From: Inediibacterium massiliense
GTDB lineage: Bacteria; Bacillota; Clostridia; Peptostreptococcales; Thermotaleaceae
Direction of reading: 5' to 3'
Length of the DNA stretch: 64,000 bases
Assembly (NCBI RefSeq): GCF_001282725.1
Contig: NZ_LN876587.1
Location: 82,108 to 146,107, forward strand
Numbering within the stretch: the stretch's first letter is position 1; every line of letters starts with the position of its first letter. The translations under genes were made by a program, and so were the position numbers. Positions 52,417 through 61,137 of this stretch are shown here, one piece after another. Under the pieces are notes generated by a model that did no database searches, was not told the DNA's origin, and saw nothing but the letters and a program-made list of their open reading frames with translations.

Positions 52417-53040
52417 ATGAAATATGAATGGAGAAAAAGTGAAAAGCAAGTATATTTACCTAAAGAAGTTCCTACATTAATTCAAGTTCCAAGACATAAA
52501 TTCTTTATGATAAAAGGAAAAGGAAATCCTAACAATGAAGATTTTGTAGAACGAATAGGTGTATTGTATACTATGGCATATGCTGTTAGAATGATGCCTA
52601 AAAAAGGGTTCACACCAGATGGATATTTTGAATATACAGTATATCCACTAGAAGGTTTGTGGGATTTAACAGAAGAAGGAAGGAAGCTAAAAGCTTTCAG
52701 TAAGGATGAGCTATTGTATACTATTATGATTAGGCAGCCTGATTTTGTTAATGAAGATGTAGTAGAAAAGGCATTTGAAATTGTTCGTAAGAAAAAACCA
52801 CATCCGCTTTTAGATGAGATTGTATTTGATGATATAGAAGATGGATTAAGTGTTCAAATGCTACACAAGGGTTCTTATAATGATGAACCAGAAATATTTG
52901 CAAAGATGAAAGAATTTATCGATAAGAGTAACCTTGAAATAAAATCAATGATTCATAGAGAGATTTATCTTAATGATGCAAGAAAAGTGGAAAAAGATAA
53001 GCTGAAAACAGTATTGCGATATATGGTAAAAGAAGTTTAG
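52417..53040 (+). CDS. GyrI-like small-molecule-binding protein
   Basis: The 207-residue protein MKYEWRKSEKQVYLPKEVP... matches the stand-alone GyrI-like domain of Clostridia, for example FFMIKGKGNPNNEDFVERIG and DGLSVQMLHKGSYNDEP. ATG 52417 overlaps the preceding stop region and follows GAGGAG. Related proteins bind or hydrolyse small toxic compounds. It is in one operon with DUF3795 and YjbR genes. Confidence 0.82.
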   Translation: MKYEWRKSEKQVYLPKEVPTLIQVPRHKFFMIKGKGNPNNEDFVERIGVLYTMAYAVRMMPKKGFTPDGYFEYTVYPLEGLWDLTEEGRKLKAFSKDELLYTIMIRQPDFVNEDVVEKAFEIVRKKKPHPLLDEIVFDDIEDGLSVQMLHKGSYNDEPEIFAKMKEFIDKSNLEIKSMIHREIYLNDARKVEKDKLKTVLRYMVKEV

Positions 53041-53312
53041 GGTTATTGATTGTTCGTGGGTATCAGGAAAATTTAAAGGAAAAGTAGGGTTAGTTGTACT
53101 GTATTCCAAAAGGAGAGTTCCTTTCATTTTACATTCTAAGTATTTAAAATATAATGGATTTAAACTATCAGATACTTGGAAATCTTTCTATTAACTATTG
53201 TATTTACCATTTTATGATAACGCAGTTGAATATTATCTTATAAATAATTCCTTGACAAATAGCTAATTTAGAGTAATTACTAGATTACTATTTGCCAAGG
53301 AGTGATATAAAA
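53041..53312 (+). promoter_or_regulatory. Intergenic region with promoter inside an inverted repeat
   Basis: CCTTGACAAATAG (from about 53251) and CTATTTGCCAAGG (to about 53301) form an imperfect 13-base inverted repeat. TTGACA lies in the left arm and a plausible -10 between the arms. The right arm ends in the AAGGAG ribosome site of the next gene, so mRNA or protein binding could control it. Confidence 0.45.
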
Positions 53313-53822
53313 ATGACAGAGGATCAAAAGAAACAAATAAGATTGTTGCGTTGTAAAGGATGGGGTTATAAGAAAATATCAAATGCTGTTGGTATATCGA
53401 GAGATTCAGTTAGGGGTTATTGCAAAAGAAATGGATTAGATGGTTATGCTTCAGAGGCTAATTCAATCCATCAACAATCAATGGTAGATGAATTTGTTTA
53501 TGATTTTTGCTTACACTGTGGTGCAAAGCTAGAACAAAATAATAGAGGTCGCAGGAAAAAATTTTGTGGAACAAAATGTAAAAGTGAGTGGGAAAAAACT
53601 AATCGCAAAATTTATATTTTTCAATGTGAGTATTGTGGAAAAGAGTATAAGTCATTAGGTAATAAAAATCGTAAATACTGTAGTCATGAGTGCTATGTAA
53701 GGGATAGGTTCTGGAGAAAAGAAGATGCAGCTCAAATTGTTGAAAAGATTTTAAAAAGAGAAAAAGTCGAACATATACCAAAATGGTTGAAGGAGTTATT
53801 GCTTTCTAATTTAGAAGAATAG
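53313..53822 (+). CDS. HTH protein with two zinc-ribbon motifs
   Basis: The 169-residue protein has an N-terminal helix-turn-helix (LLRCKGWGYKKISNAVGISR, DSVRGYCKRNGL) of recombinase/sigma-like type. Two C-x2-C...C-x3-C ribbons follow: CLHCGAKL...CGTKC and CEYCGKEY...CSHEC. Similar proteins are often labelled sigma-70-like in Clostridia, but no true sigma region is seen. ATG 53313 was chosen as ten bases after AAGGAG. The function is unknown; DNA binding is likely. Confidence 0.65.
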   Translation: MTEDQKKQIRLLRCKGWGYKKISNAVGISRDSVRGYCKRNGLDGYASEANSIHQQSMVDEFVYDFCLHCGAKLEQNNRGRRKKFCGTKCKSEWEKTNRKIYIFQCEYCGKEYKSLGNKNRKYCSHECYVRDRFWRKEDAAQIVEKILKREKVEHIPKWLKELLLSNLEE

Positions 53823-54168
53823 AGAAGTTTTTGTGGGGGTATAAAAAATTTTAAAACGCATAAGGGTTTATTGGCGAGTAAGCATATGAAGGCAAAAATT
53901 GTATCAAAATGTACAATAGTTTAACTAAAAGTCTTGATAAATGGCAGTTTACAGCTATGGTGATAACCTAATGCATATCTTTTAAAAAGGGGCTCTCACT
54001 TCATGCGAAATAGACCCAGGGGTCTTTTTTAAAGTTATGAGTATTTGTATTTACGGTTTGTCTATACACATGTTGAATGTGTTGTAAAATTATCATTGAA
54101 ATAACTCAATTATAAACGTTTTATCAATAGGAAATTTTATGTTTTCCACCATTCTTCCACCTAAAAAT
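53823..54168. other. Gene-free stretch with one terminator
   Basis: No credible gene is present. AGACCC (54012-54017) and GGGTCT (54020-54025) followed by TTTTT form a compact terminator. The remainder is decayed AT-rich DNA. Confidence 0.55.
54012..54030 (+). terminator. Compact terminator
   Basis: AGACCC-AG-GGGTCT with TTTTT directly after the stem. Confidence 0.75.
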
Positions 54169-54708
54169 TTACTCGGTGGAAAGGATATTTTCAAATATAT
54201 TTACACTATCGTTTTTCATGTTGCTAGTTACGTGTGAATACGTGTCCATGGTTGTTGATAATTGAGAGTGTCCAAGTCGCTCTTGGATATCTTTTATATT
54301 TGCTCCTGCTTCCAAAAGCATAGTAGCATGAGTATGCCTAAGGGAATGAAAATTAAATCTTATGCCTAGTTCGTAATTGACTATGCGACTTAAATATTTG
54401 TAGTGACTAGATCACCATTTTCTTTGGTGCATACGAAATTATTATTAGTATAGTATTTACCGTATTTTAATTTGTTTTCTATTTGCCACTTTCTATGTTT
54501 TTTTAGTATACATTATTAATGTATTACCTATTAATATTTTTCTATTTGAGGATGGAGTTTTTGGAGTATCAAAGACCCATTCTCTTTCTTTTTTTATTAT
54601 AATTTTTTCTACAGTAATAGTATTTTTTTCTAAGTCTACACAATCCCACGTTAAACCACATACCTCAGATGCTCTCATATCAGTATGAAAAGCGATTTGT
54701 AAGGGCAC
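54169..54708 (-). pseudogene. Tyrosine integrase remnant
   Basis: Read leftward, the parts are PLQIAFHTDMRASEVCGLTW (first catalytic Arg region), then after two frameshifts [20 protein letters not shown] (His-x-x-Arg), [12 protein letters not shown] (catalytic Tyr region) and the end at 54169. The N-terminal half is lost at 54708, where a holin fragment begins on the other strand. It is an inactive Tn916/phage-type integrase. Confidence 0.85.
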
Positions 54709-54710
54709 AT

Positions 54711-55019
54711 ACTATCGTAAAGATAGGAACAGCAGTAATCGCTTTAATAGGAGCAATAATTACATATATGATTATTCCTTACATCAAATCAAAAACTACA
54801 GCAGAGCAACAAGAAAATATTAAATTTTGGGTAAAAATTGCAGTAAATGCAGCAGAACAAATCTTCCAAGAAAAGAACCGAGGGCAGCAGAAAAAGCAAT
54901 ATGTAATTAATTTTCTAGAAACACAAGGTATTAAAATTAGTATAGAGCAATTAGATCCATTAATAGAAGCAGCAGTTTTAGAATTGAATAAAGATATTAA
55001 AATAGATGCAGGGGCTTAA
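54711..55019 (+). pseudogene. LLH-type phage holin, 5' truncated
   Basis: The frame TIVKIGTAVIALIGAIITYM... continues KSKTTAEQQENIKFWVKIAV and ends at 55019, the pattern of LLH-family phage holins, but the first 10-15 residues are replaced by antisense integrase sequence. A chimeric 116-residue frame from 54669 is open. Together with the integrase remnant it shows a prophage reduced to its two ends. Confidence 0.7.
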
Positions 55020-55146
55020 ATGCTCCTGTTTTTTTATTTTTCGGACAGAAACTTAAGTTAGCGTAGGTGGATGGATAGAAATATATCTTTTAAAAACAGA
55101 TATGATATAATATGAATAAAAAATATATTATATAGGAGAAATCAGT

Positions 55147-55422
55147 ATGGAAGGTTTAGGTTTAGTTTTTGTTGTAATAATTGGTGTAGTAATATATTTT
55201 GCAAGAATTGAAAGTCATAAAGATAGTATTGCAAATAAGATTGATTCTATTGGAGGACGTTTAATTAACTATGAAAAACGTGGTTTTTTTTCAGGGATTG
55301 GCCCATTTACGATTGTGGGTAAAGGGCGAATGATTTATAGAATAGAATATGAAGTTGATGGCATAAAAAAAGAAGGATGGGTACGGTTTGGAGGTTTATT
55401 CGGTCCTGATTGGAGAATGTAA
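55147..55422 (+). CDS. Small membrane-anchored protein, hypothetical
   Basis: The 91-residue protein has one N-terminal membrane segment (LGLVFVVIIGVVIYF) and a beta-rich tail (RMIYRIEYEVDGIKKEGW). A -10-like TATAATATGA lies at about 55107-55116 and AGGAG just before the ATG. I do not recognise the family. Confidence 0.6.
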   Translation: MEGLGLVFVVIIGVVIYFARIESHKDSIANKIDSIGGRLINYEKRGFFSGIGPFTIVGKGRMIYRIEYEVDGIKKEGWVRFGGLFGPDWRM

Positions 55423-55611
55423 TTTCCGTGGTTGTGTTTATATAGTAAAATCAAAGAGAATTAGAATCAAAAACATACTAAATGTTAGTTTTGCACAATC
55501 TGATTATTATGCGACGTAATTATTAAGATTTAAAATACGAATAATGTTCTTTGAAAGCTGAATAATACTGTATTGAAAATGGAAACATTATTCTACAATG
55601 CAAGAAATATG

Positions 55612-55617
55612 GTATAA
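55612..55617 (+). promoter_or_regulatory. Promoter -10 of the structured leader
   Basis: TATAAT at 55612-55617 lies about 40 bases before a perfect hairpin and about 95 bases before a micro-ORF; the -35 is not distinct. Confidence 0.4.
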
Positions 55618-55654
55618 TCTTCTTGTGTGATAAGTCAGGTTAGTAATGAATTGC

Positions 55655-55678
55655 CTATATTCTTAATAAAGAATATAG
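55655..55678 (+). repeat. Perfect 10-bp hairpin in the leader
   Basis: CTATATTCTT (55655-55664) pairs with AAGAATATAG (55669-55678) around AATA. Confidence 0.75.
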
Positions 55679-55709
55679 TTGATTTAATACAAATAGGGAG
55701 TGTGATATC

Positions 55710-55808
55710 ATGAATATTAATCTCATGGATAGAAAAATGATTAAAATGCCCTGTGCAAAGTCTGTAGGTATGATTTGGGCGATAATTTGCACAGGGATAG
55801 ATATTTAG
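55710..55808 (+). CDS. 32-residue micro-ORF inside an inverted repeat
   Basis: MNINLMDRKMIKMPCAKSVG... is preceded by AGGGAGTG at the right distance. The second half of its DNA is enclosed by CCCTGTGCAAA (55749-55759) and TTTGCACAGGG (55786-55796), a perfect 11-bp inverted repeat. It may be a leader peptide controlling the CD3324-type gene, or a small hydrophobic peptide. The function is unknown. Confidence 0.45.
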   Translation: MNINLMDRKMIKMPCAKSVGMIWAIICTGIDI

Positions 55809-55886
55809 TCGCTTTTGATAAATAAATTCATACATATACAGGCTTTGTTTCCTTAATTAAATAATAAATTTAAGGAAGTGAGCTTT

Positions 55887-56156
55887 TTGAAATATGTAAG
55901 AATTGATAGAATATTACCAGATGATTTAGTTAAAGAAATTCAAAAGTATATCCACGGTGAATATGTATACATTCCTACCCCTACTGAAAAGAGAAAAAGA
56001 TGGGGTGAAAAATCTAAAATTCGAGATTATCTAAAAGCCAGAAATGCAAAGATTCTGAACCAATATATAGGTGGACAATCAATTAGCAGTCTAGCTGAAG
56101 AATTCTTTCTTTCAGATAGTAGTATTAAGAAAATTGTATATAAAAAAGATAAGTAG
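55887..56156 (+). CDS. CD3324-family small protein
   Basis: The 89-residue protein MKYVRIDRILPDDLVKEIQK... with IHGEYVYIPTPTEKRKRWGE and a C-terminal HTH-like segment fits the CD3324 family of Clostridia. TTG 55887 is favoured by the position of AAGGAAGTGA and by the family start; GTG 55878 is the alternative. It is probably a DNA-binding protein. Confidence 0.75.
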   Translation: MKYVRIDRILPDDLVKEIQKYIHGEYVYIPTPTEKRKRWGEKSKIRDYLKARNAKILNQYIGGQSISSLAEEFFLSDSSIKKIVYKKDK

Positions 56157-56160
56157 GTTA

Positions 56161-56196
56161 AGGCTACCACTCTTGTAATGTGTGGTAGCTTTTGTG
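56161..56196 (+). terminator. Terminator after the CD3324-type gene
   Basis: GCTACCAC and GTGGTAGC form an 8-bp stem before TTTTG. Confidence 0.75.
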
Positions 56197-56309
56197 TAAA
56201 AAATGATATAGAAATGATTATTATCTTTCTTAAAAAATGTAGAAGTTTTAAAATGATATTGAAGATAAAATTCATCTCGTAGATATTATAACAAAAGGAG
56301 AGAATCGAA

Positions 56310-56723
56310 GTGAATAAAAAAATATCATTAATTCATTCTACAAATTTAGCTCCAGTAGATTATGCTTATGCTGGACGTATACCTTCAGGAATGGACTTAT
56401 TATTTTTGGCAGGGGCATGTCCTATTGATAAAAACGGAGAAGTACCTAGCTTGAGTGATTATGAGCTTCAGGCAAAACTTTGTGTAGAAAATTTGAAGGA
56501 AGCACTGAAAGACTGTGGGGCTACTTTGGAAGACGTAGTATATACCAGAGTCCTTGTAGCATCTCACGATCAGTCAGATTTGGTAACTGCATGGGAAACA
56601 ATAAGAAAAAAGTTTGATAATCATGATGTTCCAAGCATTTTATTTGGAGTTACAGTATTAGGATATACAAATCAATTGGTGGAAATTGAAGCGGTAGCAG
56701 CAGTAGAAAACAATACAAAATGA
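56310..56723 (+). CDS. RidA-family protein
   Basis: The 137-residue protein shows the RidA pattern: LLFLAGACPIDKNGEVPSL, LKDCGATLEDVVYTRVLVAS and LVEIEAVAAVE. The conserved Arg that binds the substrate carboxylate is present in YTRVLV, but the Cys/Glu region is less typical. Such enzymes hydrolyse reactive enamines and imines. A GTG start at 56310 follows AAAGGAGAG. Confidence 0.82.
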   Translation: MNKKISLIHSTNLAPVDYAYAGRIPSGMDLLFLAGACPIDKNGEVPSLSDYELQAKLCVENLKEALKDCGATLEDVVYTRVLVASHDQSDLVTAWETIRKKFDNHDVPSILFGVTVLGYTNQLVEIEAVAAVENNTK

Positions 56724-56873
56724 TTGAAGTATAGAGTTGAACTGATTCGCACCATTCTTATTAGATGTATCAACGATAAAAATAAATAATTATTTAAAAT
56801 ACCGTATTATTCAGAAATGAATTGTGTGGTATTTTTTATGCAAAAACCGTGTGGTTAGTGCGAAATTTCTTTT

Positions 56874-57098
56874 TTGTACAACAAACTCCATATAGAACAA
56901 GCAAAAGATTTGCAGGAATTTACTATAGAGGATATATATTTATCTAGGAATATGGGAGTGAAAGCTTTAAAAAATCTTATTGATATTCTTAGGGAGAAAG
57001 GTTTTAATCCTAAAGAAATTTTCAAACCTATGGATAAAGATTTTATAGAGTACCCTATTAAAATTAATATTAGAGAGTTATTAGAAGGTAAAGAATAG
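56874..57098 (+). CDS. Small protein with RNA-polymerase-alpha-CTD-like motif
   Basis: In this 74-residue frame with a TTG start, EFTIEDIYLSRNMGVKALKN followed by a short helix resembles the helix-hairpin-helix part of the alpha C-terminal domain. No ribosome site is evident. It may be a real small DNA-binding protein or a remnant. Confidence 0.45.
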   Translation: MYNKLHIEQAKDLQEFTIEDIYLSRNMGVKALKNLIDILREKGFNPKEIFKPMDKDFIEYPIKINIRELLEGKE

Positions 57099-57242
57099 AA
57101 AAGACACAGATGGAATACTACCACCTGTGTTCTATAATAGAGGACGCAAAATCTTTATTGATACCATCATGAAATAAAGGAAATAGCAATAAAAAATACA
57201 ATCATGTATAAAAATTAGAAAAATCCAAATTTTTTCTAAGAG

Positions 57243-57368
57243 TTAGTAACGACTATACCCACCACAGTTACAGAATATTAATACTAACAACAAGAAGAAG
57301 AAAAGCAAACTACTGTCGCAACCTCCTCCAAAGATTCCACCAATACCACCACATTGTGCATCAGCCAT
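57243..57368 (-). CDS. 41-residue Gly/Cys-rich hydrophobic peptide
   Basis: MADAQCGGIGGIFGGGCDSS is followed by a run of Phe/Leu/Val and an ending rich in Cys/Gly/Tyr. GGGAGGGGG lies upstream. Peptides with this design (glycine head, single membrane segment, small tail) are common in spore-forming Firmicutes near spore-coat or YjcZ-type genes. The expression time is unknown. Confidence 0.6.
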   Translation of the reverse strand: MADAQCGGIGGIFGGGCDSSLLFFFLLLVLIFCNCGGYSRY

Positions 57369-57587
57369 GAAAAAACCCCCTCCCTTTTTTAAAGATGTAA
57401 ATTACTATTTTCTCAATATAGATTATGTACCTTAAAGGAAATATGTTACATAAGCATATAAACTAAAAGTAAAAAGATTTAAAGAATACATAAAGTAATA
57501 ACAAACGCCACTTTTTTTGCATCTTAAAACCAATTTGCGTTTTGATATAATATAATAGTCAAAAATTTTTACAAAAGGGGAATGGGT

Positions 57588-57818
57588 ATGTTAACTAAAA
57601 GACAGAATGAAGTATTAAAAGCAATCTATTATTACATTAATGCAAATGGAATTAGTCCATCTGTTAGAAATCTCTGTGATCTATTAGGTTTAAAATCAAA
57701 AGGTACAGTAGATAGTTACTTAAATGAGCTAGAGAGTCAAGGGTTTATAACCAAGGGGGGTACTATATTTCGATCAATCAAAATAACAGATACAGGACTA
57801 AGTGAAATAAGAGGGTAG
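57588..57818 (+). CDS. LexA-type winged-helix DNA-binding protein without peptidase domain
   Basis: The 76-residue protein MLTKRQNEVLKAIYYYINAN... with PSVRNLCDLLGLKSKGTVDS is the LexA DNA-binding domain alone; the latent protease domain is absent. ATG 57588 lies eight to ten bases from AAAGGGG. It may be a phage-type regulator or a competitor of LexA. Confidence 0.75.
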   Translation: MLTKRQNEVLKAIYYYINANGISPSVRNLCDLLGLKSKGTVDSYLNELESQGFITKGGTIFRSIKITDTGLSEIRG

Positions 57819-57825
57819 AGGAAAC

Positions 57826-57863
57826 GGGTGGAAATATTGATTTTTGCCACCTATTTTCCACCC
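57826..57863 (+). terminator. Hairpin after the LexA-type gene
   Basis: GGGTGGAAA (57826-57834) pairs with TTTCCACCC (57855-57863). There is no long T run. The rest of 57864-58109 appears to be promoter DNA only. Confidence 0.55.
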
Positions 57864-58109
57864 ATCCATATTATTTATTATTTTACAAAAAAATATGATA
57901 ATATATAAACAAAGCTTATGTTTCTGATATTTACACATTTCTATATTGCTATAGAGTATAAAAATATATAATTAAATATAGAATAGTCTACAATATCAAT
58001 AAACAGGGCATGTTGAGGCAGTTGTAAGGATATATAAGAAGTAGATATATTGAAAATAGTAAAACAAATAGGTTATAATAACTAAACTTAAATGAATGAG
58101 GTTGATAAC

Positions 58110-58727
58110 ATGTCATATGAAATTGAATTAATCAGAAGAGATCAGCTTGAAGTTTCAAAATGGTCAGGTGGGACTACAACTCAACTTGCAATTTTTCCAA
58201 AGGATGCCATATATAGTGAACGCAATTTTAAATGGCGCTTAAGCTCAGCAAAGGTGGAGGTAGAAGAATCTGTTTTCACATCACTTCCTAATATTAATAG
58301 GATTATTATGATTATTGAAGGAGAGCTGATATTAGAGCATGAAGGTCATCATAGAAGTATTTTAAAATCATTTAATCAAGATCGCTTTAGTGGGAGCTGG
58401 AAAACAAAAAGTTTTGGAAAAGTGATAGATTTTAATTTGATGATGAATGAAAGTTGTGAAGGTGAATTAGAGGCTATACATCTGGAGAAAGAACAATCTA
58501 ATATCATTTCTTTTGATAATAAGAAGGAATTTTCACAAAACGTTCAAGCTATATATTGTGTCAATGGACAAATAAAAATAAAGATTTCGGCTGATGATAT
58601 GATTACTTTGTATGAAGGCGATATTGTTTTGATAACACCTAAAGACGATTTTAGTGACCTGAATTTTAAAATATATAATGAAGAAAATAGAAAGGCTGAT
58701 TTGATTAGAGCTAGTATATCCTATTAA
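58110..58727 (+). CDS. HutD/Ves-family protein
   Basis: The 205-residue bicupin protein has the HutD/Ves start WSGGTTTQLAIFPKDAIYS and FKWRLSSAKVEVEESVFTSL, followed by INRIIMIIEGELILEHEG. HutD-type proteins accompany histidine use in other bacteria; here no hut gene is nearby, so the role is open. ATG 58110 follows GAGG. Confidence 0.82.
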   Translation: MSYEIELIRRDQLEVSKWSGGTTTQLAIFPKDAIYSERNFKWRLSSAKVEVEESVFTSLPNINRIIMIIEGELILEHEGHHRSILKSFNQDRFSGSWKTKSFGKVIDFNLMMNESCEGELEAIHLEKEQSNIISFDNKKEFSQNVQAIYCVNGQIKIKISADDMITLYEGDIVLITPKDDFSDLNFKIYNEENRKADLIRASISY

Positions 58728-58998
58728 TACTATTTATATGGATAGTATTGAAATAAGCAGAATCAATATTATGCCAGGAACAAAACAGGAAAAAATAAAG
58801 TAATGAACAAAAGTGAGAGCTGCTCAAAAACAAGATCAGCGTTTTGGCAAATTTAGAAGTCTTATCTCCACAAATAGGATAGGTATGTTCACGTGGGTTA
58901 GTCTTTATATAGATTTTTACAAAAGAATCTCCATGAGAAATTTTATTTGCTTTTACCCCTTTTAAATTTAGTAATTTATTGATAAAATTAGAATGCAC
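58711..58998 (-). pseudogene. ISL3-family transposase, N-terminal remnant
   Basis: About 49 residues (NFINKLLNLKGVKANKISHG...) up to a degraded CxxC zinc motif (YPICGDKTSK) match the start of ISL3 transposases; after this the frame is unrelated. The first cysteine of the motif is replaced by Tyr. The insertion sequence is no longer functional. Confidence 0.65.
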
Positions 58999-59085
58999 TT
59001 ATTGAACGCCTCCTTTAATTTGGTCTGAGCAACTATATTTTAGCAGGCATTTTCGATAAGTGCTTTATTTTTTTGCAAAAAATTA

Positions 59086-59112
59086 AATGTTGGAGTTTTT
59101 TACCCCAACATT
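59086..59112. terminator. Hairpin left of the GC-rich module
   Basis: AATGTTGG (59086-59093) pairs with CCAACATT (59105-59112) around a T-rich loop. It lies at the composition boundary. Confidence 0.45.
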
Positions 59113-59240
59113 TATTATAGAACCTAGGGAAATAACCGCATGTTCCATGCCGGTGACTATTCGCAATTCCTTATCGCTTATATTGACAAGTAGGCTTTCA
59201 AGTTGTCTGCCCTGCGTTGTTTTATACCTCAGCTTGTATA
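59113..59240 (-). pseudogene. Regulator C-terminal scrap (possibly MarR-type)
   Basis: On the reverse strand a short open stretch reads GRQLESLLVNISDKELRIVT and more helical residues. It resembles the end of a MarR-like regulator and has no start in the window. The assignment is weak. Confidence 0.3.
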
Positions 59241-59283
59241 TTTCTGTCAAAAGAAATATAATAAAATGATGGAGGTGTTATGC

Positions 59284-59478
59284 GTGGATTATATAACGAC
59301 AAAAGAAGCAGCGAAAAATTGGGGAATTACAGACAGAATGGTAGTGTACCATTGCTCTGCTGGACGGATTAAGGGAGCTAAAAAAATGGGAAATACATGG
59401 CTTGTTCCGATTGACGCTGAAAAACCGCCTGACAGACGATACAGGAGCAGTAAAGTAAAGGATGGTGAAAATAAATGA
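59284..59478 (+). CDS. Excisionase/MerR-type HTH protein
   Basis: The 64-residue protein VDYITTKEAAKNWGITDRMV... then GRIKGAKKMGNTWLVP is a short HTH_17-type DNA-binding protein. GTG 59284 was chosen because GGAGGTG lies just upstream. It overlaps the response regulator by four bases and is therefore part of the same operon; proteins like this often head two-component/ABC modules in Clostridia. Confidence 0.75.
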   Translation: MDYITTKEAAKNWGITDRMVVYHCSAGRIKGAKKMGNTWLVPIDAEKPPDRRYRSSKVKDGENK

Positions 59479-60161
59479 AACGGATATTTTTGGTTGAGGA
59501 CGATAAGGCAATCGCGAGAAACCTTGTGCTTTTGCTCCGCTCAGAGGGATTTACAGTCACTCACGCCCCTACGCGGAGTGAAGCCCTTGCCGCACTTGCC
59601 GGGAATAAATTTGACGTGGCATTGATTGATATTTCTTTGCCTGATGGAAATGGCTTTACGGTTTGCACGGAAATCAAAGAAACGCAAGATATTCCTGTCA
59701 TTTTTTTGACAGCTTCTGGTGATGAAGCAAGTGTTGTTACCGGGCTGAACATGGGCGCGGATGACTATATCACCAAGCCTTTTCGTCCGCGTGAATTAAT
59801 CGCACGAATCAGAACCGCCCTGCGAAAAAGTGGACGTTCTCCATCGGCTTTTGAAATCTGCGGGCTTCATGTCGATACGGCAAGCGGCGTTGTGAAAAAA
59901 AACGGCAATGAGGTTTTTCTTTCAGCATTAGAATACCGCTTGTTGCTGGTGTTTATTAGCAACCCCAAAAGTATTATCACGAGGGGCAGGCTACTTGACG
60001 AATTGTGGGAAGCGGCGGGCGAGTTTGTCAATGACAATACATTGACCGTGTACATCAAACGCTTGCGGGAGAAGATAGAAAACAACCCAGCAAGCCCGCA
60101 AATAATTCTGACCGTTCGCGGGACAGGATATAGATTGGGGCATGGATATGCTTCGGAATAG
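59475..60161 (+). CDS. OmpR-family response regulator
   Basis: The 228-residue protein has a receiver domain with acidic pocket VEDDKAIARN, phospho-acceptor region ALIDISLPDGNGF (Asp about 52), FLTASGD and the Lys in ITKPF. A winged-helix output domain (LSALEYRLLLVFI, TVYIKRLREKIEN, VRGTGYRLG) follows. It overlaps the kinase gene by about 20 bases. It is expected to control the ABC transporter downstream. Confidence 0.92.
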   Translation: MKRIFLVEDDKAIARNLVLLLRSEGFTVTHAPTRSEALAALAGNKFDVALIDISLPDGNGFTVCTEIKETQDIPVIFLTASGDEASVVTGLNMGADDYITKPFRPRELIARIRTALRKSGRSPSAFEICGLHVDTASGVVKKNGNEVFLSALEYRLLLVFISNPKSIITRGRLLDELWEAAGEFVNDNTLTVYIKRLREKIENNPASPQIILTVRGTGYRLGHGYASE

Positions 60162-61137
60162 AGAGCTTTGTCAGCTTGCAATTTTGTTCTCCTTAATAGT
60201 TGCCACCACTGTAACTCTGGGATTTGCAATTAATACGGCAGCTGGAATCCTTGCTATTGCTTCTGCTGTCGCCTTTGGAACAGTGTTTTTTGCGTTTACC
60301 AAAGCTCGATATAAAAGTATTGCGCAGATTTCAGATCAAATCGATCTTGTACTTCATAACGCTGACCATCTGTATATTGGTGAATCGGAAGAGGGAGAAC
60401 TTTCTATTTTGCAAAGTGAGATAACAAAAATGACACTACGTATTCGGGAGCAAAACGATGCACTGAAAAAAGAAAAAGAACATCTTGCCGATTCGCTGGC
60501 TGACATAGCTCACCAACTCCGCACCCCTCTTACATCCGTGAGCCTTATTCTGTCATTGTTAGAGAATAACTCTGATGAAAATGAACGGAAAGCATTGATA
60601 CGGGAAACAAAGGAATTGTTTGTACAGATGGATTGGCTGCTTACTTCCCTGTTGAAATTATCCCGCCTGGACGCGGGCATTGTGGTGTTCCAAAGCAAGC
60701 AGATAGATGTGAATACTTTGATAAGCGCTGCGCTTCACCCATTTTTGATCCCAATAGAGCTGCACAATATTGTTTTACAAATAGACGTGTCGAAAGGGAT
60801 AATCATTCAGGGCGATTCTGGTTGGCTTTCGGAAGCAATTCAAAACATCCTCAAAAATTGCATAGAAAGCGCAGGCAATAACGGGAAGATTGAGATTGTT
60901 TGCACGGACAACCCATTGTTTACCGAGATTGCCATCCACGACAGCGGCGCGGGCTTTGAAAAAGAAGATTTACCTTGCTTGTTTGACAGGTTCTATCGTG
61001 GGAAAAACGCAGATGCGACAGGATATGGGATCGGATTGGCTCTTTGCAAGATGATTATAACACGGCAGGGTGGGACGATTACCGCCCAAAATCACCTGCA
61101 GGGTGGCGCGATATTTGCCATTCGTTTCCCAAAGTGA
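60142..61137 (+). CDS. Sensor histidine kinase
   Basis: The 331-residue protein has two N-terminal membrane segments (about 10-55) with almost no outside loop, a HAMP-like linker, the H-box DIAHQLRTPLTS (His about 124), the N-box NILKNCIESA, DSGAGF and GYGIGLAL. Kinases of this type without a sensor domain usually detect antimicrobial peptides through the partner transporter. Confidence 0.9.
   Translation: MDMLRNRELCQLAILFSLIVATTVTLGFAINTAAGILAIASAVAFGTVFFAFTKARYKSIAQISDQIDLVLHNADHLYIGESEEGELSILQSEITKMTLRIREQNDALKKEKEHLADSLADIAHQLRTPLTSVSLILSLLENNSDENERKALIRETKELFVQMDWLLTSLLKLSRLDAGIVVFQSKQIDVNTLISAALHPFLIPIELHNIVLQIDVSKGIIIQGDSGWLSEAIQNILKNCIESAGNNGKIEIVCTDNPLFTEIAIHDSGAGFEKEDLPCLFDRFYRGKNADATGYGIGLALCKMIITRQGGTITAQNHLQGGAIFAIRFPK

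Noticed and set aside
58711-58998. Active ISL3 insertion sequence
   Set aside because: Only the first 49 residues of the transposase remain and the zinc motif is damaged; no terminal inverted repeats were found.
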